From Endozoicomonas sp965199185 (lineage in GTDB: Bacteria > Pseudomonadota > Gammaproteobacteria > Pseudomonadales > Endozoicomonadaceae), in contig CBDAQW010000033.1 of NCBI GenBank assembly GCA_965199185.1, forward strand, positions 124,001-188,000: a stretch of 64,000 nt of DNA, in the 5' to 3' direction. Under the pieces are notes generated by a model. That model saw only the letters and a program-made list of their open reading frames with translations. It was not told the origin of the DNA and did no database searches. Shown piece after piece: positions 26,793-34,862 of this stretch. Both the position numbers and the translations under genes were made by a program. The stretch's first letter is position 1; each line of letters opens with the position of its first letter.

Positions 26793-27491
26793 TTATTCAT
26801 CTTCATCAGTTTCTGGATGAAAGCCGTCCGTCGTATTGTTTATTTCAATATAGTCAGTATGTTGGGGTGATATATTCTGTCCGGAAGGTTGTGGGTTTTG
26901 TTCCAGGAATGACCTCTTGTTTTTAAAGTGATCAAGCCCTCTTTCGCTTAAGATCGCTCCACTAAAATCTTCATTAAAAAGACTTAAAATAGCCTCAAGG
27001 TTTGACCTCAGCATCCTTTTCTCAGCAATTTCAGGCACTGGTAACTCTGTGGTAAATTCAGTTAAATGTGTTATTGCAAAATTTCCGAGACTTTTTGGAT
27101 CTTTATAATGAGGCATACTAAAGGACTCGATTTTCATCCTGCAATACGGGCAGGATTCGTTTTGAACCGCATTGGCTTGAGCATTATCCCGAAAAACCTC
27201 ATCTACACTGCTTCCGGCTCTTTCAATATCATCGATCAGACCTTGATCATCCATTCCGTAGTCAGCGGGAGTATCGTTAACGCTATTCAAGTGTTTGTTT
27301 AAGCAGGATGCATGCACTAACTTTTTGCAACAATTCAACTGAACGGCTCGTCCTGCAAACGTTACGCATTTTTTCAGTTCGTCATAAGAAAAAGCGTCCA
27401 TGATATCACTGGCACACAGCGAACACTCTCCGTCCGGGTATTCGCCATTTAACGACCCGAAAAGGTTTGCCTGGGGGGTTGCATCAATCAT
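26793..27491 (-). CDS. RING-finger-like protein, possible ubiquitin-ligase effector
   Basis: A 232-residue protein (ATG at 27491; a TTG two codons upstream is also open). Cysteine/histidine spacing resembles a RING or RING-CH finger: C23-x2-C26 (ECSLCAS), a further C42, C54-C55 with H60-x2-C63 (LNCCKKLVHASCL), and C114-x2-C117 (SCPYCRMKI). In eukaryotes such fingers bind two zinc ions and recruit E2 enzymes. About 50 residues separate the last pair, longer than usual. The C-terminus is hydrophilic and acidic. No signal peptide is seen. It sits between the mobile cassette and avtA. An E3-like effector is inference; a generic zinc-binding protein is the alternative. Confidence 0.6.
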   Translation of the reverse strand: MIDATPQANLFGSLNGEYPDGECSLCASDIMDAFSYDELKKCVTFAGRAVQLNCCKKLVHASCLNKHLNSVNDTPADYGMDDQGLIDDIERAGSSVDEVFRDNAQANAVQNESCPYCRMKIESFSMPHYKDPKSLGNFAITHLTEFTTELPVPEIAEKRMLRSNLEAILSLFNEDFSGAILSERGLDHFKNKRSFLEQNPQPSGQNISPQHTDYIEINNTTDGFHPETDEDE

Positions 27492-27610
27492 TATCAAAGT
27501 CCTGTCAGAGTTAATTTAACCTTAAGACATAAAAACGCTGACAGGCGTTCGCATTTGGTTAGTAAACTGATCAAAAAAGTCAGTGGTTCTGACCATAGAC
27601 TGACCCTGGG

Positions 27611-28870
27611 TCAGGATATTTGTTGATACAGTGTGTTTACTTCTTCCGCAATGATCGCCAGCCCACGCTCAACGGTTTGATTATCTCGGGTGAAAGTGAC
27701 TCTCAGACATTCGTGCTGGTGAGGCCAGCCCGGTTCGATACCAGGGAAGAAGTAATGCCCCGACACCACCAGCACACCTCGTTGCTTCAGCCTTTCATAG
27801 AGTTCGAGACTGGTAACAGGCAAGCCTTCAAACCAGAGCCACAGGAACATCGCACCTTCTGGTTTATGAACGTGCCAGGGGATGTCGCCCATGTGTCGTT
27901 TAAGGCAACCAATGGCAAAGTCTGCTTTCTCTTTATAAAAAGGGCGGATTACATTTTCACACAGAGGCACTATGCTGTCGTCACGAATCATATCCAACGT
28001 CAGCAGACTGCCAGTACTGTTGGGTGCAAGGTTCATAATGGCATTAATACCCGACAATGCCTGAATGACCGGTTCGTCAGCGATCACTATCCCGGTTCGG
28101 GTTGCCGGTAGACCGAGTTTGGAAAGACTCAGGCAGAGAATCGTATTCTTATTCCAGCGAGGTGTTGCTTCGGTGTAAATCAGTTTGGGGAACGGTGTGC
28201 CATAAGCACCATCAATGATGAGTGGGATATCATGCTGAATTGCCAGTGCATCCAGGCGATCCACTTCCTGATCAGTTAATACATTTCCGGTAGGGTTTGT
28301 TGGGCGAGATGCGCAGAGAGCACCGATACTGTCGTCTATGTGGAGGTGTTCAAAATCCACATGATATTTGAACAGGTGCTGATCGATGTGTTCGATCTCC
28401 GGTTTATTGGCCGCAAAAAAATCATGGCTGAGCCCGGCATCGGCATAACCAATGTATTCCGGTGCCAGAGGTAGCTGAATGCGTTTGTGTGAACCGTCTT
28501 TATAACTTCCGCCAAACATATTAAACAGCATAAAGAAGGCCGCTTGGCTACCGTTACTCAGGGCAATGTTTCGTTCGGTCAGACGCCACCCAAACTGGCG
28601 ATTCAGGAAGCCTGCCAGTTCCCGAACAAAACTCTTTTCGCCCTGGGGAGGATCGTAAGTGCCTGTCAGGCGAGTGAAGTCGGCCTGATTATCCAGGATT
28701 TTTTGCAGGCGTTGTTTAAATATATCTTCAACTTCTGGAATGTGAGCCGGGTTACCACCGCCCATCATGATCATGTCATGGCCGTCAGCCAGTGCGTTTC
28801 CCAGATCATCCATCAATGAAAGGATACCGGAATGGCTGGTAAATTTTTCGCCAAAGGCGGAAAGCTTCAT
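27611..28870 (-). CDS. avtA: Valine-pyruvate aminotransferase
   Basis: A PLP-dependent class I aminotransferase of 419 residues (E. coli AvtA 417) that interconverts valine and pyruvate with 2-ketoisovalerate and alanine. The N-terminus MKLSAFGEKFTSHSGI and MMGGGNPAHIPEVED are diagnostic for AvtA. The PLP lysine is in SLSKLGLPATRTG. The frame extends 14 codons upstream, but the start at 28870 is preferred since AGAGGT precedes it and the N-terminus aligns with AvtA. It appears monocistronic. Confidence 0.92.
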   Translation of the reverse strand: MKLSAFGEKFTSHSGILSLMDDLGNALADGHDMIMMGGGNPAHIPEVEDIFKQRLQKILDNQADFTRLTGTYDPPQGEKSFVRELAGFLNRQFGWRLTERNIALSNGSQAAFFMLFNMFGGSYKDGSHKRIQLPLAPEYIGYADAGLSHDFFAANKPEIEHIDQHLFKYHVDFEHLHIDDSIGALCASRPTNPTGNVLTDQEVDRLDALAIQHDIPLIIDGAYGTPFPKLIYTEATPRWNKNTILCLSLSKLGLPATRTGIVIADEPVIQALSGINAIMNLAPNSTGSLLTLDMIRDDSIVPLCENVIRPFYKEKADFAIGCLKRHMGDIPWHVHKPEGAMFLWLWFEGLPVTSLELYERLKQRGVLVVSGHYFFPGIEPGWPHQHECLRVTFTRDNQTVERGLAIIAEEVNTLYQQIS

Positions 28871-29033
28871 GCTGACCTCTGAATTTGCTGATACACCGAG
28901 CCTGGCAGACACACAACGATATCATTGCCAAGTAAAGCAAGCAGAATATATTGGTGCCAGTTAACTGTCTAGCTAACAAAATTTATAGGTAGAGGTGAGA
29001 TAGGTGAGATGGGGATGGTCGCTGTGATTTGGC

Positions 29034-29066
29034 TAAAATCGGAGCCCGAATAAACGAGCTCCGATC
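29034..29066 (-). terminator. Terminator downstream of glpK
   Basis: ATCGGAGC (29038-29045) and GCTCCGAT (29058-29065) form a perfect 8-bp stem with a 12-base loop. On the minus strand it is followed by TTTT-like sequence (ATTTTAG) 9 bases after the glpK stop. Confidence 0.7.
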
Positions 29067-29074
29067 TGTTGAGA

Positions 29075-30577
29075 TTACTCAGCCCAGTGACGGGAACGCT
29101 CTACTGCTTTTTGCCAGCCAGAATAAAGCGCCTTACGCTGCTCGTCTTTCATCTCAGGAGTGTAGGTTTTGTCCACAGAAACCTTATCCTTCAGCTCGTC
29201 AATACTACCCCAGAAGCCGACGGCCAGACCGGCCAGATAAGCCGCACCGGCTGCGGTTGTCTCGATGACTGCCGGGCGTACTACATCGGTTTCCAGAATG
29301 TCAGACTGGAACTGCATCAGGAAGTTATTCTTCACGGCACCACCATCGACCCGGAGTTCAGCCAGGTCGATGCCTGAATCCTGTTGCATGGCTTCCAGAA
29401 GGTCACGACTCTGATAAGCAATGGCCTCAAGGGTTGCACGAACAATGTGATTACGGTTGGTGCCACGGGTCATGCCGACGATAGAACCACGAGCATAGGG
29501 ATCCCAGTAAGGCGCGCCAAGACCAACGAAGGCAGGCACTACATATACACCGCCAGTGTCATCTACTTTGCTGGCGAAATATTCACTGTCTGCGGCATCA
29601 CGTATCAAACCTAACTCATCACGCAACCATTGTACGGAGGCGCCGCCCATAAATACCGAACCTTCCAGGGCATAAGTGACTTTGCCACCGTAGCCAACCG
29701 CAATGGTTGTCAGCAGGCCGTTCTGTGATTTAACAGGCTCTTCACCGGTGTTCATTAACAAGAAGCAACCTGTACCATAGGTGTTTTTCGCCATGCCTTT
29801 TTCATGACACATTTGTCCAAATAAGGCGGATTGCTGGTCACCGGCAATGCCTGCAATTGGAATGCGAGTACCGCCTTTGCCGCCAATATTGGTTTGACCA
29901 TACACCTCAGAGCTGGATTTCACTTCAGGCAACATGCTGCGAGGAATTTGCAGCGCATTCAGCAGAGTTTCATCCCAATCCAGCTGGTTGATGTCAAACA
30001 GCATGGTTCGTGAAGCATTGGTCACATCAGTAACATGAACACGGCCACCGGTCATATTCCAGATCAACCAAGTATCGATGGTGCCAAACAGTAACTCACC
30101 CTTCTCGGCTTTCTCACGAGCACCTTCAACATTATCGAGCAACCATTTGACTTTGGTGCCGGAGAAATAAGCGTCCAGAACCAGGCCGGTGGTTTCACGG
30201 ATGTGGTCTTCCATACCGTTGCGCTTTAGCTGCTCGCAGATACCTGTTGTGCGTCGGCACTGCCAGACAATAGCGTTGTGAATAGGGCGACCGGTGTTTT
30301 TATCCCAAACAACGACCGTTTCCCGTTGGTTGGTGATGCCGATACCGGCAATTTCATCAGAGTGAATACCCGTTTTTGCCAGCACTTCGGTGAGGACTGA
30401 ACTCTGAGTGGCCCAGATTTCCATGGCGTCATGTTCTACCCAGCCCGGTTGTGGGTAATGCTGGGTAAACTCACGTTGAGAAAAGTCAACGATGTCACCA
30501 CTCTTGTTGAAGATAATAGCTCTGGAGCTGGTGGTTCCCTGATCAAGAGCGACAATATATTTTGCTTCAGTAGTCAT
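29075..30577 (-). CDS. glpK: Glycerol kinase
   Basis: Phosphorylates glycerol to sn-glycerol 3-phosphate with ATP in the cytoplasm. 500 residues (E. coli 502). The FGGY-kinase motifs are clear: ALDQGTTSSRAIIF at the N-terminus, WNMTGG in the middle, YGTGCFLLMNTG around residue 265, and the C-terminal signature GAPYWDPYARGSIVGMTRGT. It lies 33 bases downstream of glpF in the same orientation, the usual glpFK operon, and ends at a strong hairpin. Confidence 0.97.
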   Translation of the reverse strand: MTTEAKYIVALDQGTTSSRAIIFNKSGDIVDFSQREFTQHYPQPGWVEHDAMEIWATQSSVLTEVLAKTGIHSDEIAGIGITNQRETVVVWDKNTGRPIHNAIVWQCRRTTGICEQLKRNGMEDHIRETTGLVLDAYFSGTKVKWLLDNVEGAREKAEKGELLFGTIDTWLIWNMTGGRVHVTDVTNASRTMLFDINQLDWDETLLNALQIPRSMLPEVKSSSEVYGQTNIGGKGGTRIPIAGIAGDQQSALFGQMCHEKGMAKNTYGTGCFLLMNTGEEPVKSQNGLLTTIAVGYGGKVTYALEGSVFMGGASVQWLRDELGLIRDAADSEYFASKVDDTGGVYVVPAFVGLGAPYWDPYARGSIVGMTRGTNRNHIVRATLEAIAYQSRDLLEAMQQDSGIDLAELRVDGGAVKNNFLMQFQSDILETDVVRPAVIETTAAGAAYLAGLAVGFWGSIDELKDKVSVDKTYTPEMKDEQRKALYSGWQKAVERSRHWAE

Positions 30578-30610
30578 TATTAACTTCCTTAATGTGATTT
30601 CTGCTAGTTA

Positions 30611-31438
30611 TTAGTGGTTTTCAGCAATGCGAGGTTCACATCCGGCGGTACCACAGACCAATGGTTCCATTTGTTTGGCGAGTAGATTCAAATAAATCCA
30701 GGCTCCTGACATGGCACCACAGATAGGGCCAAGAATTGGAACCCAGAAATAAGGGTTGCTGCGAGCGCCGGTCAGGGCAACATCACCCCATCCAGCAACA
30801 AAGGCAAAGAGCTTTGGTCCAAAATCACGTGCTGGATTCATGGCAAAACCGGTAAGAGGGCCAAAAGAAGCACCGATAACGGCAATCAGGATGCCGATGG
30901 CAATAGCAGCCAGAGCCCCTTTAGGTGCGCCGTTGTTTTCATCTCCGATCGCAAGAATACCTGCCATTAGAACTGCAGTGATAACGAATTCTACAAAAAA
31001 TGCCTGGGTATTACTCAGGAGAGAGTTAGGGTAAGTGGAAAAAATACCGGCGGTTGCCAGGCTTTCTGGTGCGCCCCGTGTAATGCCATTTGCAGCTTCA
31101 AAGGCTAAAAATAGCTCCGAATATAGAAAATAGACCAGTCCGGCTGCACAAAAGGCGCCTAAAATCTGGGCGATGATGTAAGGGACTACCTTGCGCTTTT
31201 CAAATCCTTTAAAGACGGCAAGAGCAATGGTGACAGCCGGATTGATATGAGCACCGGAAACACCGCCGGTAACGTAGATGGCGAGAGCAACACCAAAACC
31301 CCAGGTGATTGAAATTTCCCACTGACCAAAATCAACACCAGCGACCACCAGTGCAGCAACGCAGCCTGCACCAAAGAAGATCAACAAGCCAGTGCCTATA
31401 AACTCGGCAACACATTCTCCAAACAATGAATGGCGCAT
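30611..31438 (-). CDS. glpF: Glycerol uptake facilitator (aquaglyceroporin)
   Basis: A 275-residue MIP-family channel with six membrane helices and two half-helices carrying the NPA boxes: GAHINPAV (residues about 65-72) and MNPARDFGPK (about 200-210). The Asp after the second NPA-R is the mark of glycerol facilitators against water-only channels. An upstream extension of 34 codons is open, but the start at 31438 has a strong GAGGGTAGGAAG site and matches GlpF N-termini. First gene of the glpF-glpK operon. Confidence 0.95.
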   Translation of the reverse strand: MRHSLFGECVAEFIGTGLLIFFGAGCVAALVVAGVDFGQWEISITWGFGVALAIYVTGGVSGAHINPAVTIALAVFKGFEKRKVVPYIIAQILGAFCAAGLVYFLYSELFLAFEAANGITRGAPESLATAGIFSTYPNSLLSNTQAFFVEFVITAVLMAGILAIGDENNGAPKGALAAIAIGILIAVIGASFGPLTGFAMNPARDFGPKLFAFVAGWGDVALTGARSNPYFWVPILGPICGAMSGAWIYLNLLAKQMEPLVCGTAGCEPRIAENH

Positions 31439-31487
31439 CTTCCTACCCTCTTTATCTGTATTTATGACGAGAAAGTAACGGAACGCA

Positions 31488-31516
31488 TTCTTACATTTCC
31501 GAACAAGAGTATTCAA
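31488..31516 (-). promoter_or_regulatory. Candidate glpFK promoter with GlpR-like half-site
   Basis: On the minus strand TTGAAT (31516-31511), a 17-base spacer and TAAGAA (31493-31488) could form a sigma-70 promoter 50 bases before the glpF start. TGTTCG, a GlpR operator half-site, lies inside the spacer (31505-31500). The rest of 31439-31783 is AT-rich with a pyrimidine tract at about 31550-31610 and no gene. Confidence 0.35.
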
Positions 31517-31783
31517 TGCGTAGATATTGATGTCGGTCAAAAGAATGTTGTTTTGTGTTTTTTTCTGAGATTTTCTTTGTTTGCTTTCCTTTTTTCTTTA
31601 AAAAGAAAGAATCGATGTATCGTCCCACTAAGTCATTACTCTCTCATTGGTTTTTGACTATTTGCCTGGTTTAGTGAATAAGTCAGAGGGAGAGTTTTTA
31701 TGGTCTACAATTCCTTGTCTATCTTACAAGACTATCTCCTCGCCTTTTTTTGAAGGTAAACAATACAAGAGGTTTGATGTTTT

Positions 31784-32890
31784 ATGCGGTATTGTTATCA
31801 CTGTTTTATTCTGCTTTTATGGTTATTCGTTCAATCTCTGGCTGTTCTGGCTTCAGCAAGCTGCCCACCGGACAATCAGTATGCGTTTCCAGATTGTCAA
31901 TATGATTGGAGGACTCATGATTTGTGGTGTTGCGGTACCAATTTTACAAAAATTCCTGAACCTGAATCGCATTTGATTAAGGCTCAGGCGCACCCAAAGT
32001 ATTCGTTTCGTTTATTCCATAACCGTACATGCCTTAATGAAGTCAACTCTGAGCAAGTTGGAAGATATATGTACCTCAAAGTTCTCAATGTTGCTGATAA
32101 CCAGATTGAGCAAATTCCTGAGGGCACTTTTGTAAACAATAAAAGACTGATCACTTTAAATCTTGCAGATAATAATCTGACTGATTTCTCTGAAGAGGCT
32201 TTTCCTGAAGGGAATCGTTTACAGGTGCTGATATTGTCGGATAATCCAATCAGCGACATGCCTGAGTTTTCTGAAGATCGTTATTCAAAGCTTAAACTGG
32301 TACAGATTCAAAATACGGATGTTTCCAGTTTGTCTATATCTGATATTGCTGTGCCTGGTATGTTAACCATGCTTCCATCCCACCCGGTAAGCATTCTGAA
32401 GGGAGAGAGCGGTCATCTGGTTTTGTTGTGCGGTGATAATCGGTGTCCGGAGGGGGAATCAACGGCAGCGCCGGAACTCCGTTTTTCTTCCCTTGACACG
32501 GCTATAGAGGCTAGAACATTTGCACAGGATGATCAGAAGCAATGTTCAACTTTTATTTATACCACAGAGAAAGTATCTGAAAATTTTGTTCGTTGGGATG
32601 CTCTTTGTAATTTTACAAAAACATTCAAGCGCAATGATGCTATGGATTCGGGCTACGAGGTTCCTGATTTTGAATGGGGCTTTGATACCACAATAGCGGG
32701 TAAAGAACTAACCAGAGAAGAGTTGTTTACAGAGGCATATATTTCTATGGACACTGATGATATTGATGAGTGGGCTCTCGCTATTACTTTGGGTGGAATT
32801 ATTGTTTTTATTGCAGCGTCTACTCTTATCTCAGTCTATGTATTGCCTCACTTTCCTGCAATAAATGGTTATTTGAAAATAAGACGTTGA
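31784..32890 (+). CDS. Exported leucine-rich-repeat protein with C-terminal membrane anchor
   Basis: A 368-residue protein of eukaryote-like receptor layout. A signal peptide (residues 1-25) is followed by a cysteine-rich N-cap (C27, C38, then DLWCCGTNFTKIP), three LRR units at about 95-165 (LKVLNVADNQIEQIP, LITLNLADNNLTDF, LQVLILSDNPISDMP), a Cys-containing C-terminal flank, and one membrane helix at about 337-360 with a short basic tail KIRR. The N-cap is closely related to that of the minus-strand gene at 39052-40047 (shared DCQ...DLWC..TN[FY]T pattern). It interrupts the glp cluster between glpF and glpT. A host-binding or surface role is inferred; function is unknown. Confidence 0.8.
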   Translation: MRYCYHCFILLLWLFVQSLAVLASASCPPDNQYAFPDCQYDWRTHDLWCCGTNFTKIPEPESHLIKAQAHPKYSFRLFHNRTCLNEVNSEQVGRYMYLKVLNVADNQIEQIPEGTFVNNKRLITLNLADNNLTDFSEEAFPEGNRLQVLILSDNPISDMPEFSEDRYSKLKLVQIQNTDVSSLSISDIAVPGMLTMLPSHPVSILKGESGHLVLLCGDNRCPEGESTAAPELRFSSLDTAIEARTFAQDDQKQCSTFIYTTEKVSENFVRWDALCNFTKTFKRNDAMDSGYEVPDFEWGFDTTIAGKELTREELFTEAYISMDTDDIDEWALAITLGGIIVFIAASTLISVYVLPHFPAINGYLKIRR

Positions 32891-33090
32891 TGATATTGAT
32901 ACCTGTCTCGAATGAGCTTATGTATTGCTGGCTTGAGTTAATAGTGAATTAATTGGAATGAGCGGGTGTTTTTTTGCATTGTTGCTAATTAATGAAAAAG
33001 TGCTTATTTGTTGTTCTGTGTCAATTTTTGCAAAAGAAAAAGGCATAGTATTGCACCTGTTTTAATCAAACCAATATTCAGGAGTTATTG

Positions 33091-34437
33091 ATGATAGGAA
33101 TATTCAGGCCAGCCCCGCATCAGGACAGACTTCCTGATGACCAAATAGACGGAACGTACAAAAAGCTACGATGGCAAATCTTTCTGGGGATTTTCTTCGG
33201 GTATGCAGGTTATTACCTGGTACGTAAAAACTTTTCTCTGGCAATGCCCTATTTGATTAACGAAATGGGGTATAGCCGGGGCGACCTGGGTGTTGCTTTA
33301 TCTGCGGTTTCTATCGCTTATGGTTTGTCCAAGTTCTTGATGGGCAGCGTTTCTGACCGCTCAAATCCAAAGTACTTTCTGGCTGCCGGTTTGATTTGCT
33401 CAGCACTGGTGATGTTTACCTTTGGGTTTATGCCCTGGGCGACCGGCAGTATTGCGGCTATGTTCGTACTTTTGTTTTTGAATGGTTGGTTCCAGGGTAT
33501 GGGGTGGCCCGCCTGTGGTCGAACCATGGTGCACTGGTGGTCGAAAAGTGAACGTGGCTCGATTGTTTCCGTATGGAACGTTGCCCACAACATTGGTGGC
33601 GGTCTGATTGGTCCACTGTTCCTGCTGGGGTTGTTTCTGTTTAATGGCGACTGGCATGCGGCGTTTTATGTGCCAGCGGTAGGTGCTTTATTGGTAGCCG
33701 GATTTACCTTGCTGGTTATGAAAGATACACCGCAGTCCTGCGGTCTGCCTTCTGTCGAGGAGTATCATGATGACTACCCTGAAGACTATGACAAGAGTCA
33801 TGAGCAAGAATTAAGTGCGAAAGAGATTTTCTTTAAGTATGTTTTTAATAATAAGATGCTCTGGTATATCGCATTTGCCAATGCCTTTATCTATCTGATT
33901 CGTTATGGCGTGCTCGACTGGGCGCCTACCTACCTGTCTGAAGCGAAACATTTTACCGTTGATAAATCGTCCTGGGCATACTTTCTCTACGAGTGGGCAG
34001 GTATTCCCGGCACGTTACTTTGCGGTTGGATTTCCGACAAAGTGTTCAAAGGTAAGCGCGCACCTGCTGGTATTGTCTTCATGTTGCTGGTAACCCTGGC
34101 TGTACTGGTTTATTGGTTTAATCCTCCTGGTAACCCTGCTATCGATATGGCCGCGTTAGTCGCTATCGGCTTCCTGATTTATGGTCCGGTTATGTTGATT
34201 GGCCTGTATGCTCTGGAGTTGGTGCCGAAAAAAGCCGCAGGTACAGCAGCCGGTCTAACCGGTTTGTTTGGCTATCTTGGTGGGGCTGTTTGCGCCAACG
34301 CCGCTCTGGGTTATACCGTTGATGCCTATGGTTGGGATGGTGGATTTATTTTATTGACAGTGAGTTGTATTGCTTCAATCGTCTTGTTGATGATTTCTAT
34401 GCGCCATGACAAGAAGCTGGAAGTCGTTCATTCATAA
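33091..34437 (+). CDS. glpT: sn-Glycerol-3-phosphate transporter (antiporter)
   Basis: A 448-residue major facilitator with 12 membrane helices of the organophosphate:phosphate antiporter family. It imports glycerol 3-phosphate in exchange for inorganic phosphate across the inner membrane. N-terminal features GYAGYYLVRKNFSLAMP with the conserved Arg, and SDRSNPKYFL in the first cytoplasmic loop, are typical of GlpT/UhpT. The ATG at 33091 has AGGAG 6 bases upstream; the TTG just before it is less likely. Its terminator is separated from the stop codon by a MITE. Confidence 0.94.
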   Translation: MIGIFRPAPHQDRLPDDQIDGTYKKLRWQIFLGIFFGYAGYYLVRKNFSLAMPYLINEMGYSRGDLGVALSAVSIAYGLSKFLMGSVSDRSNPKYFLAAGLICSALVMFTFGFMPWATGSIAAMFVLLFLNGWFQGMGWPACGRTMVHWWSKSERGSIVSVWNVAHNIGGGLIGPLFLLGLFLFNGDWHAAFYVPAVGALLVAGFTLLVMKDTPQSCGLPSVEEYHDDYPEDYDKSHEQELSAKEIFFKYVFNNKMLWYIAFANAFIYLIRYGVLDWAPTYLSEAKHFTVDKSSWAYFLYEWAGIPGTLLCGWISDKVFKGKRAPAGIVFMLLVTLAVLVYWFNPPGNPAIDMAALVAIGFLIYGPVMLIGLYALELVPKKAAGTAAGLTGLFGYLGGAVCANAALGYTVDAYGWDGGFILLTVSCIASIVLLMISMRHDKKLEVVHS

Positions 34438-34453
34438 GCTCAATAATATTCTA

Positions 34454-34635
34454 ACGTCATGTGTGACTTTTATCTTGTTGGTTGCCGATCCATGGCTTGT
34501 GGGTTCTGTACAGTTCCTGTACAGAATGACGGCTCGTAGAGGGTTTGTGCTCACTCTGCTGTCATCCCGTACAGGGGCTGTACGGGATCCATGGGCATGG
34601 ATAGCCATATTGAAGTTAAAAGTCACACACCGGGT
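34454..34635. mobile_element. MITE-like element, copy 2 (about 182 bp)
   Basis: Terminal inverted repeats around TGTGTGACTTTTA match copy 1 at 24881-25002; the left tip is partly degenerate. An 8-bp direct repeat TATTCTAA flanks it (34447-34454 and 34636-34643; the boundary base is shared). It is in the opposite orientation to copy 1 and has about 60 extra interior bases with nested CTGTACAG-type palindromes. No coding frame. It separates glpT from its terminator. Confidence 0.82.
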
Positions 34636-34652
34636 TATTCTAATAAATGACT

Positions 34653-34691
34653 AAAGCTCTGCTCTGAAAGGAGTAGGGCTTTCTTTTTTCC
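34653..34691 (+). terminator. Terminator of glpT
   Basis: AAAGCTCTGCTC and GAGTAGGGCTTT pair as an imperfect stem with loop TGAAAG, followed by C and six Ts. It lies 216 bases after the glpT stop because of the MITE insertion. Confidence 0.7.
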
Positions 34692-34728
34692 TCATTTTAT
34701 CATCTTATCCAGGTTCGTATGTTTATTT

Positions 34729-34807
34729 ATGAAGATAAACGAACATTGATTTGCATCAATGCCTGATTTGCGCAATCTGTGTACATTTGCTTTCGATAGC
34801 GTTCATT
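34729..34807 (+). promoter_or_regulatory. Candidate GlpR operators upstream of glpA
   Basis: At 34729-34746 the right half AACGAACAT is identical to the E. coli GlpR operator half and 12 of 18 positions of the full palindrome match. At about 34788-34807, TTCGATAGCGTTCATT matches 13 of 16 core positions. Both precede glpA. GlpR is the glycerol-3-phosphate-responsive repressor of the regulon; no glpR gene is in the window. Confidence 0.45.
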
Positions 34808-34862
34808 TATTAATTTTTTTGTGAAATTTTGGTTGACCAGTGGATGTTGGGTGCCTATCGAT

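Noticed and set aside
34447..34643. The foldable region after glpT as a riboswitch or regulatory RNA
   Set aside because: A related copy elsewhere with inverted ends and 8-bp target duplications shows it is a mobile repeat.
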